This document shows positions 35,040 through 48,036 of a stretch of 64,000 bases of DNA, piece by piece. The position numbers were made by a program, and so were the translations under genes. The number at the start of each line of letters is the position of its first letter. Position 1 is the first letter of the stretch. The notes beneath the pieces were generated by a model. That model searched no databases, was not told the DNA's origin, and worked only from the letters and a program-made list of their open reading frames with translations. The DNA comes from Margaritifera margaritifera (Eukaryota > Mollusca > Bivalvia > Unionida > Margaritiferidae), in assembly GCA_029931535.1 (NCBI GenBank), contig JAQPZY010001688.1, forward strand, positions 9,866,001 through 9,930,000, read 5' to 3'.

Positions 35040-35400
35040 CATCTACAAGCGTAGTAAGTGTTTGACTTACATTTCACTTTTAAGTGAAATATACTTCACT
35101 TATAAGTGAAATGCATAATTGACCTATATGTGACCTATAAGTGTAGTAAGTGAATGGCTCACATTTCGCTTATAAGTGAAATATATGTATAAGTGAAATA
35201 AGTGAAGTATATTTCATATATAGGTGAAATGCCTAATTTGCATATTCATGTATAAGTGAAATGCCTAATTTACATATAAAAGACTAACACTTCACATATA
35301 AGTCACTTATAAGTGATCTATAAGTAATGCGGTAAGTTACTTATTAGCCCTTTATAAGTGAGTTTTATAAGTCACTTATATGTCACTTGTAAGTTTTTTC
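35040..35400. repeat. CACTTATAAGTG palindrome cluster
   Basis: Repeated CACTTATAAGTGAAAT and variants (TATAAGTGAAATGCCTAATT) in both orientations; CACTTATAAGTG is itself a perfect 12-bp palindrome. An ACTTATAAGTGATC form lies near 35297. Confidence 0.75.
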
Positions 35401-36260
35401 TGTAAGGGATTGGGGCTAATACCAAATGTCACAGTGGCCAATGTTTTCTCTAATATACAAAATATTGGCATGCGACTGTATTTCCTGTTTTCATGAATGA
35501 ATATATGTCATTAAGACTGTAGATACAAAGTTACCCAGCAATAGTAAATCTATAGATTTTGAAGTCCAAATCATCCATGGTCAAAGTCACAGGATCAGTT
35601 TGTTCAAGTTTTAAGGAAATGATTTGCTTTCTGTTTCCATGCATATGTTGTTTTCAGAATTTGCACACTTTTCAACTTGGGGATAATGTAACATTTCTTG
35701 GCATGGCAGGTCAGAAGTTCAAAGGTCTGGGTCACATCATTGGTAAATTGTTGAAAGCTGATTTTTAAATTTGTTAAAAGAATTAAGAAAGCAGTTTTAT
35801 CTTGTGTTGCTATTGATTGATTGAGACAAGATTTGCATGCATATGGATTTCAAAAGGGACAATTTTAAAATATTGTCAGTAATGAAAACAGTATGAAGAG
35901 ACCAAAATGGTTGTTGCACACATTGAGGTTTTAATATAGCTCTTGTGTCAGTTGATTCTTTTTCAATACAACTGGATGTTATTTTCTGTACACTTGTTAA
36001 TATTACTGATGACTGTATGTTAATTTATTGTATCACTATGATATAACTTGTGCATTGAATAAGTTTTAGAATTTTGTTTTTCAAGTTGCATTTTCTTTGG
36101 ATAATCTACTATTAATATTTTTAAAACAGAGGTTTATTACAGTACATCTTCAAACACTTAAAATTAGTTCCACTCTGCGTGAACAAAATTGTATTTCATA
36201 ATTGATAGTATACTTAAAATGATTATGTAACTTATTTTTGCCTTTGCCTCTATTTTCAAG

Positions 36261-36375
36261 TTGTCATTGATGCCTTTTGTTGTGGCGACAGGGTACATTC
36301 TATCCAGAAGTAAGAGTAAATGTACAGTGACATTGAAAGATAAATTCTTTGATCCTGTCCGATGGAAGATGCAAA
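36261..36375 (+). CDS. Candidate coding exon 2 of the unrecognised plus-strand gene
   Basis: The acceptor TTTGCCTCTATTTTCAAG and donor GCAAA|GTAAGT are both good. The 115-base exon is open in one frame, reading LSLMPFVVATGYILSRSKSK then CTVTLKDKFFDPVRWKMQ. Acceptor phase is 0, matching 30084-30241; donor phase is 1, matching 48037-48193. The mixed hydrophobic/basic content with a KDKFFDP run looks protein-like but belongs to no family I can name. Confidence 0.5.
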
Positions 36376-37004
36376 GTAAGTTTATATAGTAATTTTCCAT
36401 CTCATCCATTGTAACAGTTAACTAAGTATTGAATTTATTCAAATGATTACAATTTTTATTTTAGTGACCAATGACAATTTCAACACTCATTAATTTGATT
36501 GATTGTAAAGAAACAAGCTCATGATCTGTATATATTAAGTATGTTATAGTTGTAACCCTGACAAGATTTATCAGGTAGACAACATTTTCAAGTATACATG
36601 TATAAACATCAAATGTGAGATGTTTCTAGACAATCATAAAGACTAGTGATATTTGTATTGTTTGACAGTATTTTGTATATTCATTAGTCCCTCATTATAA
36701 AGCACCCCATTATAACACTGTACCTGATATAACACAGGTATTGTCATGGATTCCCTTATACTGTTTGGATTCTTTTTATCCATGTAATGTTGGTCAGGAG
36801 TTTTTACTTCAAATCAGGAGGATTCTTATCAACCAGATTTTTAGCATGCAAATGGACAAAAATGAGAACTATTGTAGAAATTGCCTTTTCCTGTATTTAA
36901 ATATGTACATCATCTAATGACATTAGTCCCTTCACAGTAACTTGTTGCCTTTCATTCTTTGCTTATTGTGTAGCACAAGCATTTTTTAACCTTTCTTTAA
37001 GTTA
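36376..37004. other. Intron-like DNA
   Basis: Contains one partial unit of the CATTATAACACTGTACCTGA family near 36690-36760, which is tandemly repeated at 48200-48700. Nothing coding seen. Confidence 0.4.
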
Positions 37005-37426
37005 TTAGATCATTGCCTGATTATATTTGTGGCAGTCTTCATCATTGTTGATCTCAATGCACTGGAATTGATGTTTCATTACTGGATCCAGGTTTCCTCT
37101 GGAGTCAACCTGAATTTTCCTCAGAACAGAAAATGTCCTTTCAGTGTCTGCATTGGAATGGGGCAACATTTGTACAACTCTACTGAGTATACTAAGAAGT
37201 TTAAATTGTTTCCTGCTTGTGGATAGATTCAAGTTGCTGACTGCCTGCCAGAATTGCTAAGGATTGATGCTATCTGGGTCAAATTTGGGAAGTTCTTCTT
37301 AAAATTGAATTTAGAATGGCACAATGCATATTCATGTCCCTTTGAACTTGATTCCAACCACTGAAATTGCAGTTTCCATCCATAATTGATTTTCTTGTAA
37401 TATTTTGGTTGTTTAGACTTTGGCAT
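37005..37426 (-). mobile_element. Internally deleted hAT transposase remnant
   Basis: The minus frame 37005-37232 reads LPHSNADTERTFSVLRKI, the conserved hAT C-terminal dimerisation motif. Immediately upstream, 37229-37426 reads MPKSKQPKYYKKINYG, then GHEYALCHSKFNFK, resembling the basic N-terminus and BED-type zinc finger of hAT transposases, with zinc ligands partly lost. N- and C-terminal parts are nearly abutting, so the central catalytic region is missing. The copy cannot encode a transposase. Confidence 0.7.
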
Positions 37427-38029
37427 TTTAACATTGGGAGATAACGCACACTTAGATATCTCAACAAACTTTAAAGACCAAAGCCAAACTGACCTGTTTT
37501 ATGTCACTTGAGCTCTTTAGTATATACTAATCCGACCATGAGCCATTAATGTCTTTAATCCTTTCTGAATTACTCTTGATCACATATAGTATAATCCAAT
37601 GATTACTTATAGGTATTTGTCTGTAGAATTAGCAGTTAAAGTGTCATATTTGCCCAGCATAAGCCAGTTCACAGTCATGTGATCAAACCATTGAATTTAG
37701 AAATTGTTTACTGAAAAGATCAGGTAATATTTATAATATATGTAAATGAATACCAGATTAAAATATATTTAATTTATCATTACTCAGTTTTAATTTGAAA
37801 TGTGACAAAACATTTCCATGTCTCTGCTAAATTTGTACCAAATCACAAAAATAATATGATGTGTGCATTTTTGTTAACATTGTGCAAAAATCACCAACCA
37901 ATTTCATGTTTCTTTTGGCTTGACATTAAATTTGAAGGGAAAGTCCATGCAGCATATTTCATGTATGTACATTTTCATCTGTCCCTGACACTCTTGTTTC
38001 CACAGCATAACTTTAATGCCATCTGAGAT
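37427..38029. other. AT-rich DNA without a recognised gene
   Basis: No exon recognised. A plus frame at 37802-38026 (74 codons) runs into the tandem repeat that follows and has no domain. Confidence 0.4.
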
Positions 38030-38840
38030 TAAGGAATGAAACATGTTATACTTGTACATCATCATTAGAAGGTGTACCACATACCATATTGGGGGTCCTA
38101 ACTTCAATGTCAGGGTCATGGCACGATATTTTAAGTTATCCACCACCCTCTACCTTCTACTCTTTAACTTTAAAGATAATTGAGATTAGAAGATGAGACT
38201 TAGTATAATTATACATCATCCCTTGCATGTTTGTTGCATACCACATTAGGAGTCTAACTCAAGTTCAAGGTCAGAACTCAGTATTTTACATTTTCATCAC
38301 TTTTCCTTTCCAATCCATAACTTTAAAGTCATTTGAGAGTAAGGGATGAAACATTATATACTTATTTGCACATCATCACTAGCAGGTGTGTCATGTACCA
38401 CTTTAGGGGTCCTATCTTCAAGATCAAGGTCACAGCTCAGTATGTTAAGTTTTCCATAACCCGTTTCCTTCCAAGGTTTGAATCCTACCATTGGATCAGC
38501 TGATGTTGACTACCATGGTTTGTCTTTTGGCCAAGGCATTTTACAGCAACTGCTTCTGCACTAAATAACCTACTTGTGATGCTGTCCTGTAAAACAGAAA
38601 ATCAAACCAAATCTGTTCTGCTATGTGCCTTTAAAGCTGTTGGAAATTAAAGGATGAAACTTGGTATACTTGTAGATCATCACGAAAAGATGTGTTATGT
38701 ATCACATTGGGTGTCCTATCTTCAGTGTCATGGTTATGCTTCAGTATTTTACATGTTTTGTCTTACTTTTCCTTCAATCTTTAATTTAAGAGCTGTATGA
38801 GATCAAGGCATGATGACTTTACCATGGTAGGTGGAGAACA
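38030..38840 (+). repeat. About 170-bp degenerate tandem repeat
   Basis: Units contain TAACTTTAAAGTCATTTGAG, AAGGAATGAAACATG, TACTTGTACATCATCA, GTACCACAT, GGGGTCCTA and TTCAAGATCAAGGTCAC. About four to five copies. Confidence 0.8.
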
Positions 38841-38892
38841 AAACTTCACTGAATCTGCTCATTACATATTGTATGTAGGATATATGTTTGAT

Positions 38893-39190
38893 ATAATCTC
38901 CACCCCAGAATGGATGTTTTCTTTTTGTATTTCTACAAAATAAATTGCTTGAAAGTGCCATATTATCATTGTTACTATTAGCTGACATTAGAGACTGTCC
39001 ATGATGTCACAAGGTTGGTTTGTTTACCATAGCTACATGCATTTCATAACACAGTTGAAACTCTGCTGAACATAACAAATTATATACTTACCGGTACTAA
39101 AAGTCAGACATTTCTGCTGCTGAATTAAAAATAGGAACCAATGCTTTTAATTTCAGCCCAGATAAAGTATGATTTATTTGTTTTCAGTCA
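38893..39190. repeat. Dispersed repeat, copy 2 (partner at 6386-6660)
   Basis: Starts ATCTCCACCCCAGAATGG and shares ordered matches with 6386-6660, including TTGTATTTCTACAAAATAAA and AAAATAGGAACC. Confidence 0.65.
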
Positions 39191-39229
39191 AAGTTCCAAT
39201 GACGTTTATTAACAGTATTTACTTGTATT

Positions 39230-39890
39230 CATGGTACACCAAGCTGTAACTGTGTACTCAAATCTGCCTTGCATAATGTATGATCAGTAAATTATAGTCT
39301 GTGCTGTCTGCCAGCACATTATATGAAACCAATGCATAGACTCAGACCTGCATAATGTGTGACATGTAAATCATGGTCTGTGTTATCTATATGCCAGCTG
39401 ATTATATCAAGGCAATGCATAGACTCAGATCTGCCTTGCATAAAAGTGAGCAGTAAATAATGGTTGTGTTATCTGCCAGCACATTATACCAAGGTAATGC
39501 ATAAACTCAGATCTGTATAAATGTATGACCAGTTAATCATGGTCTGCTATTTGCTGGCACATTATACCAAGGCAATGCATAGTATCAGATCTGCATTATG
39601 TACGACCAGTAAATAATGGTATATCTTATCTGCTGACACATTATGCCATGGCAGTACTTAGACTCAGACCTGCATCATGTGTGACCAGTAAATAATGGTC
39701 TGTGTTATCTGCTGGTACATTATACCAAGGTAATGCATAGACTCAGATCTACATAAATTGACCAGTAACTTGTGGTCTGTGTTATCAGATGGCACATTGT
39801 TCCAAGGCAATGCATAGATTCTGATATACATAATGTGTGACCAGTCTATCATGGTCTGTGTTATCTGCTGGCACATTATACCATCATTTG
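39230..39890 (+). repeat. About 80-bp tandem repeat, eight copies
   Basis: Units contain CATTATACCAAGGCAATGCA, TAGACTCAGATCTGC, ATAATGTATGACCAGTAAA and ATGGTCTGTGTTATCTGC. Confidence 0.85.
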
Positions 39891-40680
39891 TGTACTTGCT
39901 GTCTGTTTTTATGTTTATATATTTTTTTTTCTTCCTGAAGATTTTAGCAATATTTTCCCTTTACCATTTTTACTGCCCGCCTTACACTCAACACTACAGG
40001 GTTTGTACATACATACATACATTCTACGGTTTGGTTGATATACATATTAGGTAAACACGGTAATAATACATAAAGTAACATTGCAATCATTGTAATACTA
40101 AACTTCAGGGTTGAATTCTTGCTGCATATTTAATTGAATACTTGCTTTAATAGACAGTTTTGCTTTTGTTTGTATGGCTTACTGCTGACATGCCATTGAA
40201 TGCTAATACATGCACATATACTTGCTTGCTTCTCCTTTAGGTGTTAATGGTCTTGTATTTGAGGATGTTAATAGTAGTTTTAATTTTTGCAAATTGAGTG
40301 TTATGCATTGGCAGTAAAATAGCTGTGACAATAAATCCACGATTAATATTTTCTGATCCCATAAATACAAGACTGGTGTCCCCATTTTAACACACTCTGG
40401 GAAACTCATGACTGTTATCCCAATTTTAAGAATCATGATGTCACAACAGTGTCAAAATGTCCTGCAGTATACTGTGGATTTTACTGCCACAAATATTTAT
40501 GTTTGATCAGTCAGAAATTTATTTATTTATAGGGTGTTGACATTAGTGCTCATTTTAAACAAAATCTGGATTAATTTTTTTCTTTTGGTTTTGCTTTGTA
40601 TATTGTGGATTTAACTGCCACAAATATTTATGTCTGATGAGTCATAAATTGAAATATATTCTGGGATGTGTTAAACATTC
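39891..40680. other. AT-rich DNA without a recognised gene
   Basis: A short (CATA)n lies near 40005-40020 and a duplicated block, TGGATTTTACTGCCACAAAT with ATTTATGT, at about 40473 and 40609. No exon seen. Confidence 0.4.
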
Positions 40681-41220
40681 ATTTTTAGCTCCATTGGTTA
40701 TTGAATACAAGAGCTTATGGGATGGTCTGTCGGCCTTCATCTGTCGTCCATCTGTCCATTACCACAAGTTTATTATCACTACTTCTAAACTACTTGGAGG
40801 AATGCCATGAAACTTTACACACACATTTATCCCATTGTCTGGTTGTTTGCTAATGAAAATGGTACCGCTCAGACATCTTGAAAATATTATTGTCGCTACT
40901 CCTCCTGAATGAATGGTTGTATGTACATGGGCCTTTCACCAAAAAAATGTTTTATAATATCTAGTTGCTCCAAAATGAAAATGGTGCATATCTGAGATCC
41001 AACTGCAGCCATCTTGAAAATCTTGTTATCACTACTCCTCCTGAACAGAAAGTCATATTGACTTGAAATTTTCTTCATAAGACTTCTTATGATGTCTAGT
41101 TGATACTAAGTAAAAATGGTGTCAATCTAATGACTAATATGGTCACAAATGTGGCCATCTTGAAAATCTTGTTATTGCTACTCCTCCTGAAGGGATGGTC
41201 TTATCAGCATGGGGTTTTTC
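40681..41220 (+). repeat. Copies of the ~140-bp CCATCTTGAAAAT repeat
   Basis: Three units with CATCTTGAAAATCTTGTTAT and ACTCCTCCTGAA, the same family as 26440-27180, preceded by a CTGTCGGCCTTCATCTGTCG leader (40728-40760). Confidence 0.8.
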
Positions 41221-41221
41221 A

Positions 41222-41472
41222 CTGGTTTGGTTTGGTTTTGTAGGTTTAGCACCATTTTTCAGCACTTGATATGCTAAACATGTTGGCCAGTATATTTGGT
41301 GGAGGAAGAACCCAGGAAAACCCTGAGAAGAACCATTGAACCACGGGAAGCTAATGGCAAGCTTTCTTGTATACCCACGTTGGTTGAGCCAAGACTTGAA
41401 CCCACGTGGACAGGGAAGAGATGTAAATGATCTGTAAAGGCGAGCACATTAGATCACTCATACCGTGGGGGC
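41222..41472 (-). mobile_element. SINE-like repeat with degenerate tRNA-like end
   Basis: The plus strand begins GGTTTGGTTTTGTAGGTTTA, continues with GGTGGAGGAAGAACCCAGG, then GAGCCAAGACTTGAACCCAC and ends ATACCGTGGGGGCCCTGG. Reversed, the end resembles a tRNA-type head (GGGGCC..GTGG..GATC, then GTGGGTTCAAG as B box). This architecture matches SINEs widespread in bivalves. The copy is degraded. Confidence 0.65.
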
Positions 41473-41559
41473 CCTGGTTTTTGACTGAAAGATTTCTTAT
41501 GATGTCCGTATGGTCCTAATTGAAAATATTGCCTATCTGAATTCCAATATAACTACCAC

Positions 41560-41740
41560 TGATGGAACTATATCCTGTTAAATGAGGACAGCCCAAATAT
41601 ATACCATCAATCAAACACAGTTATTGTAAGTGTTTAATACATGTACCATCTTGATGGAACTATATCCTCAAGGTGATAAACTAGGACAGCCCAAACATTT
41701 ACCATCAATCAAACACAGTTATTGTAAGTGTTCCAGACAT
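41560..41740 (+). repeat. Two-copy tandem duplication
   Basis: GATGGAACTATATCCT, GACAGCCCAAA, TACCATCAATCAAACACAGT and TATTGTAAGTGTT occur twice, about 95 bp apart. Confidence 0.9.
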
Positions 41741-41929
41741 TACCATCTGCCAGTAAAAAGCTTTTAAAGTAGGATTAGAAGAATAGTATATACCCCCTCC
41801 CCTCGAAGTACTGGTATGTTATTTCCAAGGAATCTAACTACCACCGTCAATGTCTCTCTATCTGTCCATAAACATCTTCATTTCTAGAGCATTACTCTCA
41901 ACCTTTTAAGGTATTTGAACCAAACACAG

Positions 41930-42990
41930 TACAGTCGCATATGTGTCTGTTGATACAATATGTGTCAGAGTGCTGGACCATAGTACACATGTCAAGCCAG
42001 TCGCATATGTGTCTGTTGATACAATATGTGTCAGAGTGCTGGACCGTAGTACACATGTCAAGCCAGTTGCGTAGGTGTGTTTTTTGATAAAATATGTGTC
42101 AGAGTGCTGGACCGAAGTACACATGTCAAGCCAGTTGCATAGATGTGTCTTTTGATACAATATGTGTCACAGTGCTGGACCATAGTACACATGTCAAGCC
42201 AGTTGCATATGCATCTTTTCATACTATATTTGTGAGAGTGCTGGATCGTACAGTAGTACACATGTCAAGCGAGTTGCATAGCTGTGTCTTTTGATACAAT
42301 ATGTGTCAGAGTGCTGGACCATAGTACATATGTCAAGCCGTTGCATGGCTGTGTCTTTTCATACAATATACATCAGAGTGCTAGACCATAGTACACATGT
42401 CAAGCTAGTTGCATAGTTGTGTCTTTTCATTCATTATGCATCAGTGCTGGACAATAGTACATATGTCAAGCCAGTTGCATAGCTGTTTGTTTTCATATGA
42501 TATGCATCATAGTAGTAGACCATCGTACACATATCAAGCAGCAGTTGCATAGCTGTGTCTTTTCATACAATATTCCTGAGAGTGCTGGACCATAGTACAC
42601 ATATCAAGCCAGTTGCATAGCTGTGTCTTTTCATAAAATATGCATCAGAGTGTTGGACCATAGTACACATATCAAGCTAGTTGCATACATGTGTATTTTC
42701 ATACAATATTCCACAGAGCACTGGACCATAGTACACATATCAAGCTAGTTGCATACATGTGTCTTTTCATACAATATTCCACAGAGCACTGGACCATAGT
42801 ACACATGTCAAGCATGTTGTATACATGTGTCTTTTCATGCAATATTCGTTGGAGTGCTGGACCATAGTACAAATGTCAAGCCAGTTGCGTTCATGTGTTT
42901 CTTGATACAATACCGGTATTTATGGGAGCACTGGACCATACTACACATATCAATCCAGTTGCATACATGGGAGTGCTGGACAATATTTAT
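41930..42990 (+). repeat. About 65-bp minisatellite, about 16 copies
   Basis: Units contain AGCCAGTTGCATAGCTGTGT, CTTTTCATACAATATG and AGTGCTGGACCATAGTACAC then ATGTCAAG. Divergence between units is moderate. Frames across it on either strand are repeat artefacts. Confidence 0.95.
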
Positions 42991-44197
42991 TTAGAGTCAA
43001 AGTCTTTACGTCAACAGGAGGATTTGGGGTGGGGGATATGTCATCTTTACAGCATGGTATATGTCATTTCTAGATGATCCTTGTTTTCATAGGTAAAAAA
43101 TGTCTTGGGTGCCATATAAAACCTGTTACATATATTATTACTTCAGTGTAACCTTTTTTACATTCCGATTTGCTAGGAATTGTTGCTGTTCACTTGTCTA
43201 GGTCAAAATCTCTATTGGACACATTAGATTGTTCACACCCTCTCTCTCTTTCTCTTTTCCTTAACCCGGGTAAAGTTAAAGTCATACAGGTCATGTAGGC
43301 ATTTAGAACTGACTATTTCAGTAATGGGTGTATTTTTTTAGAATTTGATTACACATACCTAAATATTCACTTTGTTTGCATTCTCATACATCCATATTCC
43401 TTTGGAAGGTCATTATTTACACTCCCTGAAAAATACTTACAGCAAAATCAATGTTAAATTACGTGGACATTTTTGGATGAGGTCACACTGAAGGTGTGAT
43501 CCAGTACAAACTGAATTGAATGTCGTGTGCCGTGATGTCATAATCAAAGCACTGTGTGTTGTACAGAAATTCGTTGTACCCTGTTATTTGTTTTGATAGA
43601 CCTGGCCTCCTCTTTTCTTGACCCAGTTTAGTACCTGACCACCATTGTAAAAGTCCATAGCGATCAATAATTTTCATCTGGAAGGTTTTTGATGACATTT
43701 AAGGTGCAGAGCATTCAGTAGCCAGGATTGGATAGACTTTGCTTAAACTGTTTTGGTATTAAATTTTAGAACAACAATTACAATTTAATTTAATTTGAGT
43801 ATATGTGCCTATATAACCATATTGACATACACTTTACAGTAAATCTGGAGGGACATATATTTCACATTTTAGCTGTGCATAGAAAAATATTTGGAAAAAA
43901 GCCCAGTATATATACTTATTCAAGTAATGGTCGATTGAGCTTGGCTTTTCAATCCTAATCCTACATACATTGACATTGTAGTAAACATTCTGAAAGATGG
44001 TTGAAAATGGTGTTAGGGATTTGTAAGCGTGGTATGTGAACTTTTCAATAAGTGCCTTTGAAATTAATAATCATGTTTACATGTATTGGAAGCTTCCAAT
44101 AATACTGGTAGTGCAGATGCACACTCTTTAGCTAAAGCTTGGGTAAAAAACCCCATAATAAATAGCTTTTTCTATAGCATGGTATTGTTATTATTAC

Positions 44198-44230
<33 letters not shown>

Positions 44231-44257
44231 ATGTATTATTATTATTTTCTTATACAG

Positions 44258-44316
44258 GCAGAGGAATTATTGAAAGACAAAGTAGAAGAATTTAATAATC
44301 ATAGGAAGCATATGTG
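44258..44316 (+). other. Exon-like block in copy B
   Basis: CTTATACAG precedes and GTAAAG follows. The frame from 44258 reads AEELLKDKVEEFNNHRKHM with no stop and ends in phase 2; acceptor phase is 0. It is amphipathic and coiled-coil-like. The phases do not fit directly between 36261-36375 and 48037-48193, so it may be a skipped or lost exon. Confidence 0.35.
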
Positions 44317-44329
44317 GTAAAGGCAGAGT

Positions 44330-45110
44330 TATATAAGGTACAGGCAGTGCTATAGAAAATAGATTATAAAATTACTGGGAGTATATAAGGTAAAGGCAGT
44401 GTTATATAAAATAGATTATAACATTACTGGGAGTATATGAGGTAAAGGCAGTGCTATAGAAAATAGATTATAAAATTACTGGGAGTATATAAAGTAAAGG
44501 CAGTGTTATATAAAATAGATTATAAAATTACTGGGAGTATATGAGGTAAAGGGAGTGTTATATAAAATAGATTATAAAATTACAGGGAGTATATGAGGTA
44601 AAGGGAGTGTTATATAAAATAGATTATAAAATTACAGGGAGTATATGAGGTAAAGGGAGTGTTATATAAAATAAATTATAAAATTACTGGGAGTATATAA
44701 GGTACAGGCAGTGCTATAGAAAATAGATTATAAAATTACTGGGAGTATATAAGGTACAGGCAGTGCTATAGAAAATAGATTATAAAATTACTGGGAGTAT
44801 ATGAGGTACAGGCAGTGTTATATAAAATAGATTATAAAATTACTGGGAGTATATGAGGTAAAGGGAGTGTTATATAAAATAGATTATAAAATTACTGGGA
44901 GTATATGAGGTACAGGCAGTGTTATATAAAATAGATTATAAAATTACTGGGAGTATATGAGGTAAAGGCAGTGTTATATAAAATAGATTATAACATTACT
45001 GGGAGTATATAAGGTAAAGGCAATGTTATATAAAATAGATTATAACATTACTGGGAGTATATAAGGTAAAGACAATGTTATATAAAATAGATTATAAAAT
45101 TACAACTATC
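44330..45110 (+). repeat. 52-bp minisatellite containing a splice-donor-like motif, about 14 copies
   Basis: Units read CTGGGAGTATATAAGGTAAA, GGCAGTGTTATATAAAATAG, ATTATAAAATTA. Every unit repeats the AAG|GTAAAG donor-like sequence that borders the exon-like block at 44316. Copy A holds one unit only, near 25390-25440. Confidence 0.95.
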
Positions 45111-45420
45111 TTTTTAAGAACAAACAATAAACTTATGTTAGTAAAATGTAATAACTAAAGTAATCTTTAAGTCTTTGTCTTTAACAACAGCAGATGATTC
45201 AATTCTACCCCTCCATTTACATTAAAAATAGTATTCTTTTCTTTGGAAAACAGAAAAAGTGTCCATTTCAAACAAAAGGAATTTAGCACCGCTTTTATTG
45301 AAATCAAACCCAAATAGAAAAAATCTGTTATCTGCCCATTTTGAGTGGAAATGATATGAAAGTCATGCACTAGTGTGTTTTTTCAATTAAAATCTGTTAA
45401 AAGTAATCACTATCATTTGG

Positions 45421-48036
45421 CAAATGAAGGTCACTTTGATTTTCCTTGCAAAAAACTCCCTAATGTACTGGCTTTCTTTTATTTATGAAAATTATAGTAA
45501 GTAAGAATAGCAGAATAAGACTTACCAGTAAATATTAATTGGCATGAATTCTCACAATATTTGTGAATTTTTACATCTTGCTGTAAATCACCACATGTCA
45601 TTTGGAAAAGGACTCTAGCACAGATTCTGACATACTATAAATTCATACTATACTGTCACTTCATACTATCGATTCATACTATACTGTCAGATTCATACTC
45701 TCAATTGATACTGTACTATCAATTCATATTGTCAATTCACTGATTTTCGTACGCTTCCAATTTTTGTGGTTGCTGCAAACTACAAGTTTAAAGTCACAAT
45801 GAGTACATGAAAATAAAATTGATTCATAGAATCCCTGTCCTCTAAAATATTGTGTCAGCCAACAATTTAACCATGAATGTTTTATTATTATTGTCTTATT
45901 TTATTATTCTTATCATTCTTTTTTTCTCAGCTTGAGGCAGCATCAGTGAAAACTTTTTTACTTAATTGGACATTTGGCTTGTAAAATGTAATGTCAACAA
46001 AAATCACCACTGTGTTTTATTGTAGGATGATACAATTTGGTAGAAATAAGAAAAACTCAGTACTGATTGTAATGACACAGCTTTTACTATTATCATCCAA
46101 AATTTATGTAACTGAAGAGTTATTTTAAAAAGGAATGGTTGTCCTACAGACTTTAACTTTTTCATGCAACATTTTACTGGTGATGTATAAAGTGGCATGC
46201 AAACTAAATTTACATCAGCATGTGAATTGTAATAGCTGTTAGGTGTGCACATCTTGCAATGGCAAGAACAGTATATGTTATGTGTAAAGAAGGGCTCAAG
46301 AAACTCTTGTATATGCCAGACATGTCTGACAGTAACAATATTCTAACCAATTGCAAAATGCTTCTGTTGTACATTTGTGGTTATTCTCTTTCTTATATTT
46401 AATTTCATAACTGAAAAATCTAATAATTTCAAACCCATTATCTTACAAAACAAGTGTGGAATAGCAACCATTTGTATGAAAGGTATCAAACTGTTTCAGT
46501 GTCAATTGTAATTTCCCCCTAAACCTGGCTTTGCGCATCAACCAACAAAGCAAATTAAGGCATACACTGCCATAACCAAGTGATCCCATCTATACTGCTA
46601 ACAGAATTTCCACTTTATATTGTTGGCATTGCTATAAAAAATGCTTTCATTGTGGCTTTGTTCAAATAGAAGTAATCACATAATGACACATAGAAAAATA
46701 AGAAAGTAAAAATCAATCAAGCAAACCAGCACCTATCCAGGTTTTTCTGATTGGTTGTTCATAGTAACAACAGCCAATCAAATAAGTTTGTTATGGTAAA
46801 TCCCTACTAATAAGTACTTAATAATTGATAAGATTATAGGAATGACACAGCACTATCATTTTCCACCGAGTTATTATTAGATCTTGAACCATAATGAAGA
46901 ACAGAAAGAGAGATGATCTGGATGAAAATTTGCATTCCAAGAAGGCAAGATGTTTCTCAGCAACAGGTTGGACCAGTTTTCATTACTGACATGTGTCAAA
47001 ACATTTAATGCGATGTTTTGCAAGTCATGTCCAAGCAGAAGAACAATTTTCCCAGTCCAGGTGTTTCAAATGTTTTAAAGTCAGCCCTTGTCAACAATGT
47101 AGTTTGGTAAGAACATATACAGTCATTGAAAAAAGAAAATGCACCAGAAAAGCAACACTCCTGTTAATATATTCAGCAAAGTGCCAGACTTGGCATATGA
47201 AGCTATGACAATGTTATTTTGAAATCCCTTTTCTTCCAATCAACAAGTAAAAGTCTCAATGATCTATGATCTCAGTTAGCTTCGTAAATTTTAAATATAT
47301 TTACAGGACATGCTTTGAAATCATTAGAGAGAAGATATAAAGTTTTCCATGGGTCTTGCTTGTAGATCTTATATCACCAAATGATGAGACCCAAGAAGGA
47401 GTCAAAATAATTGCTGTTTTTGAAGAAGAAGAAAAAAACACTACAAAAAAGAGTCTTTGAAATATTACAAAATCTAATTTTGAGCAACACAATTTTCTCT
47501 TACTACATACATGTGCCTTTTCCACATCAAATGTGCAAATTCTAAGTCACTTTTATTATTGCGCACTGGAAGTTCGACATTCCAGAGAGAAAATAGTTCA
47601 CACAGCAGCTGATCTCAACTTTCAGCTTTTCGAGACAAAATAAAAAAGATACTGCAATTATATATAGTTGTTTGTAGATTTCTTTCAGTAATATTTTGGT
47701 TTCATTATGGACTGAAAAGATTGTAACTGTATATAACTAAACAGTTGGTGGAAACTTTAATATGGTGACGAAGCACCCGCTTCTCTTTCTCACTAATGCC
47801 AAAAATTAAATGTCTGACCATATAGAAAATTTTCAAATCAGTGGTGTTCACATAAATGTATGCATCCAAATCTGATGATGCTTTCATGTTACATAAAGTG
47901 TTTGAGCTTAACTGACGATAGGATGAAAATTTAACATATTTTTACATAATCTAGACCATTTCTTAAACCAGGAGTTTTGTTAAATGGTATTTGTATTCTA
48001 TGGAAAGAGTGTGTTCCGTGTTTTCAGATTAATTAG
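45421..48036. other. AT-rich, intron-like DNA
   Basis: A dyad with inverted CCAAT motifs (TGATTGGTTGTT / AACAACAGCCAATCA) lies at 46748-46780. Frames of 60-82 codons at 46004-46252, 46993-47208, 47301-47525 and 47705-47887 show no domain. Confidence 0.4.

Larger units (their letters stand above)
43140..45420 (+). repeat. Segmental duplication, copy B (partner 24829-25810)
   Basis: Carries the same ordered landmarks as copy A, but is longer because of a 52-bp minisatellite (about 44330-45110) and extra sequence between 43290 and 44200. Confidence 0.8.
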
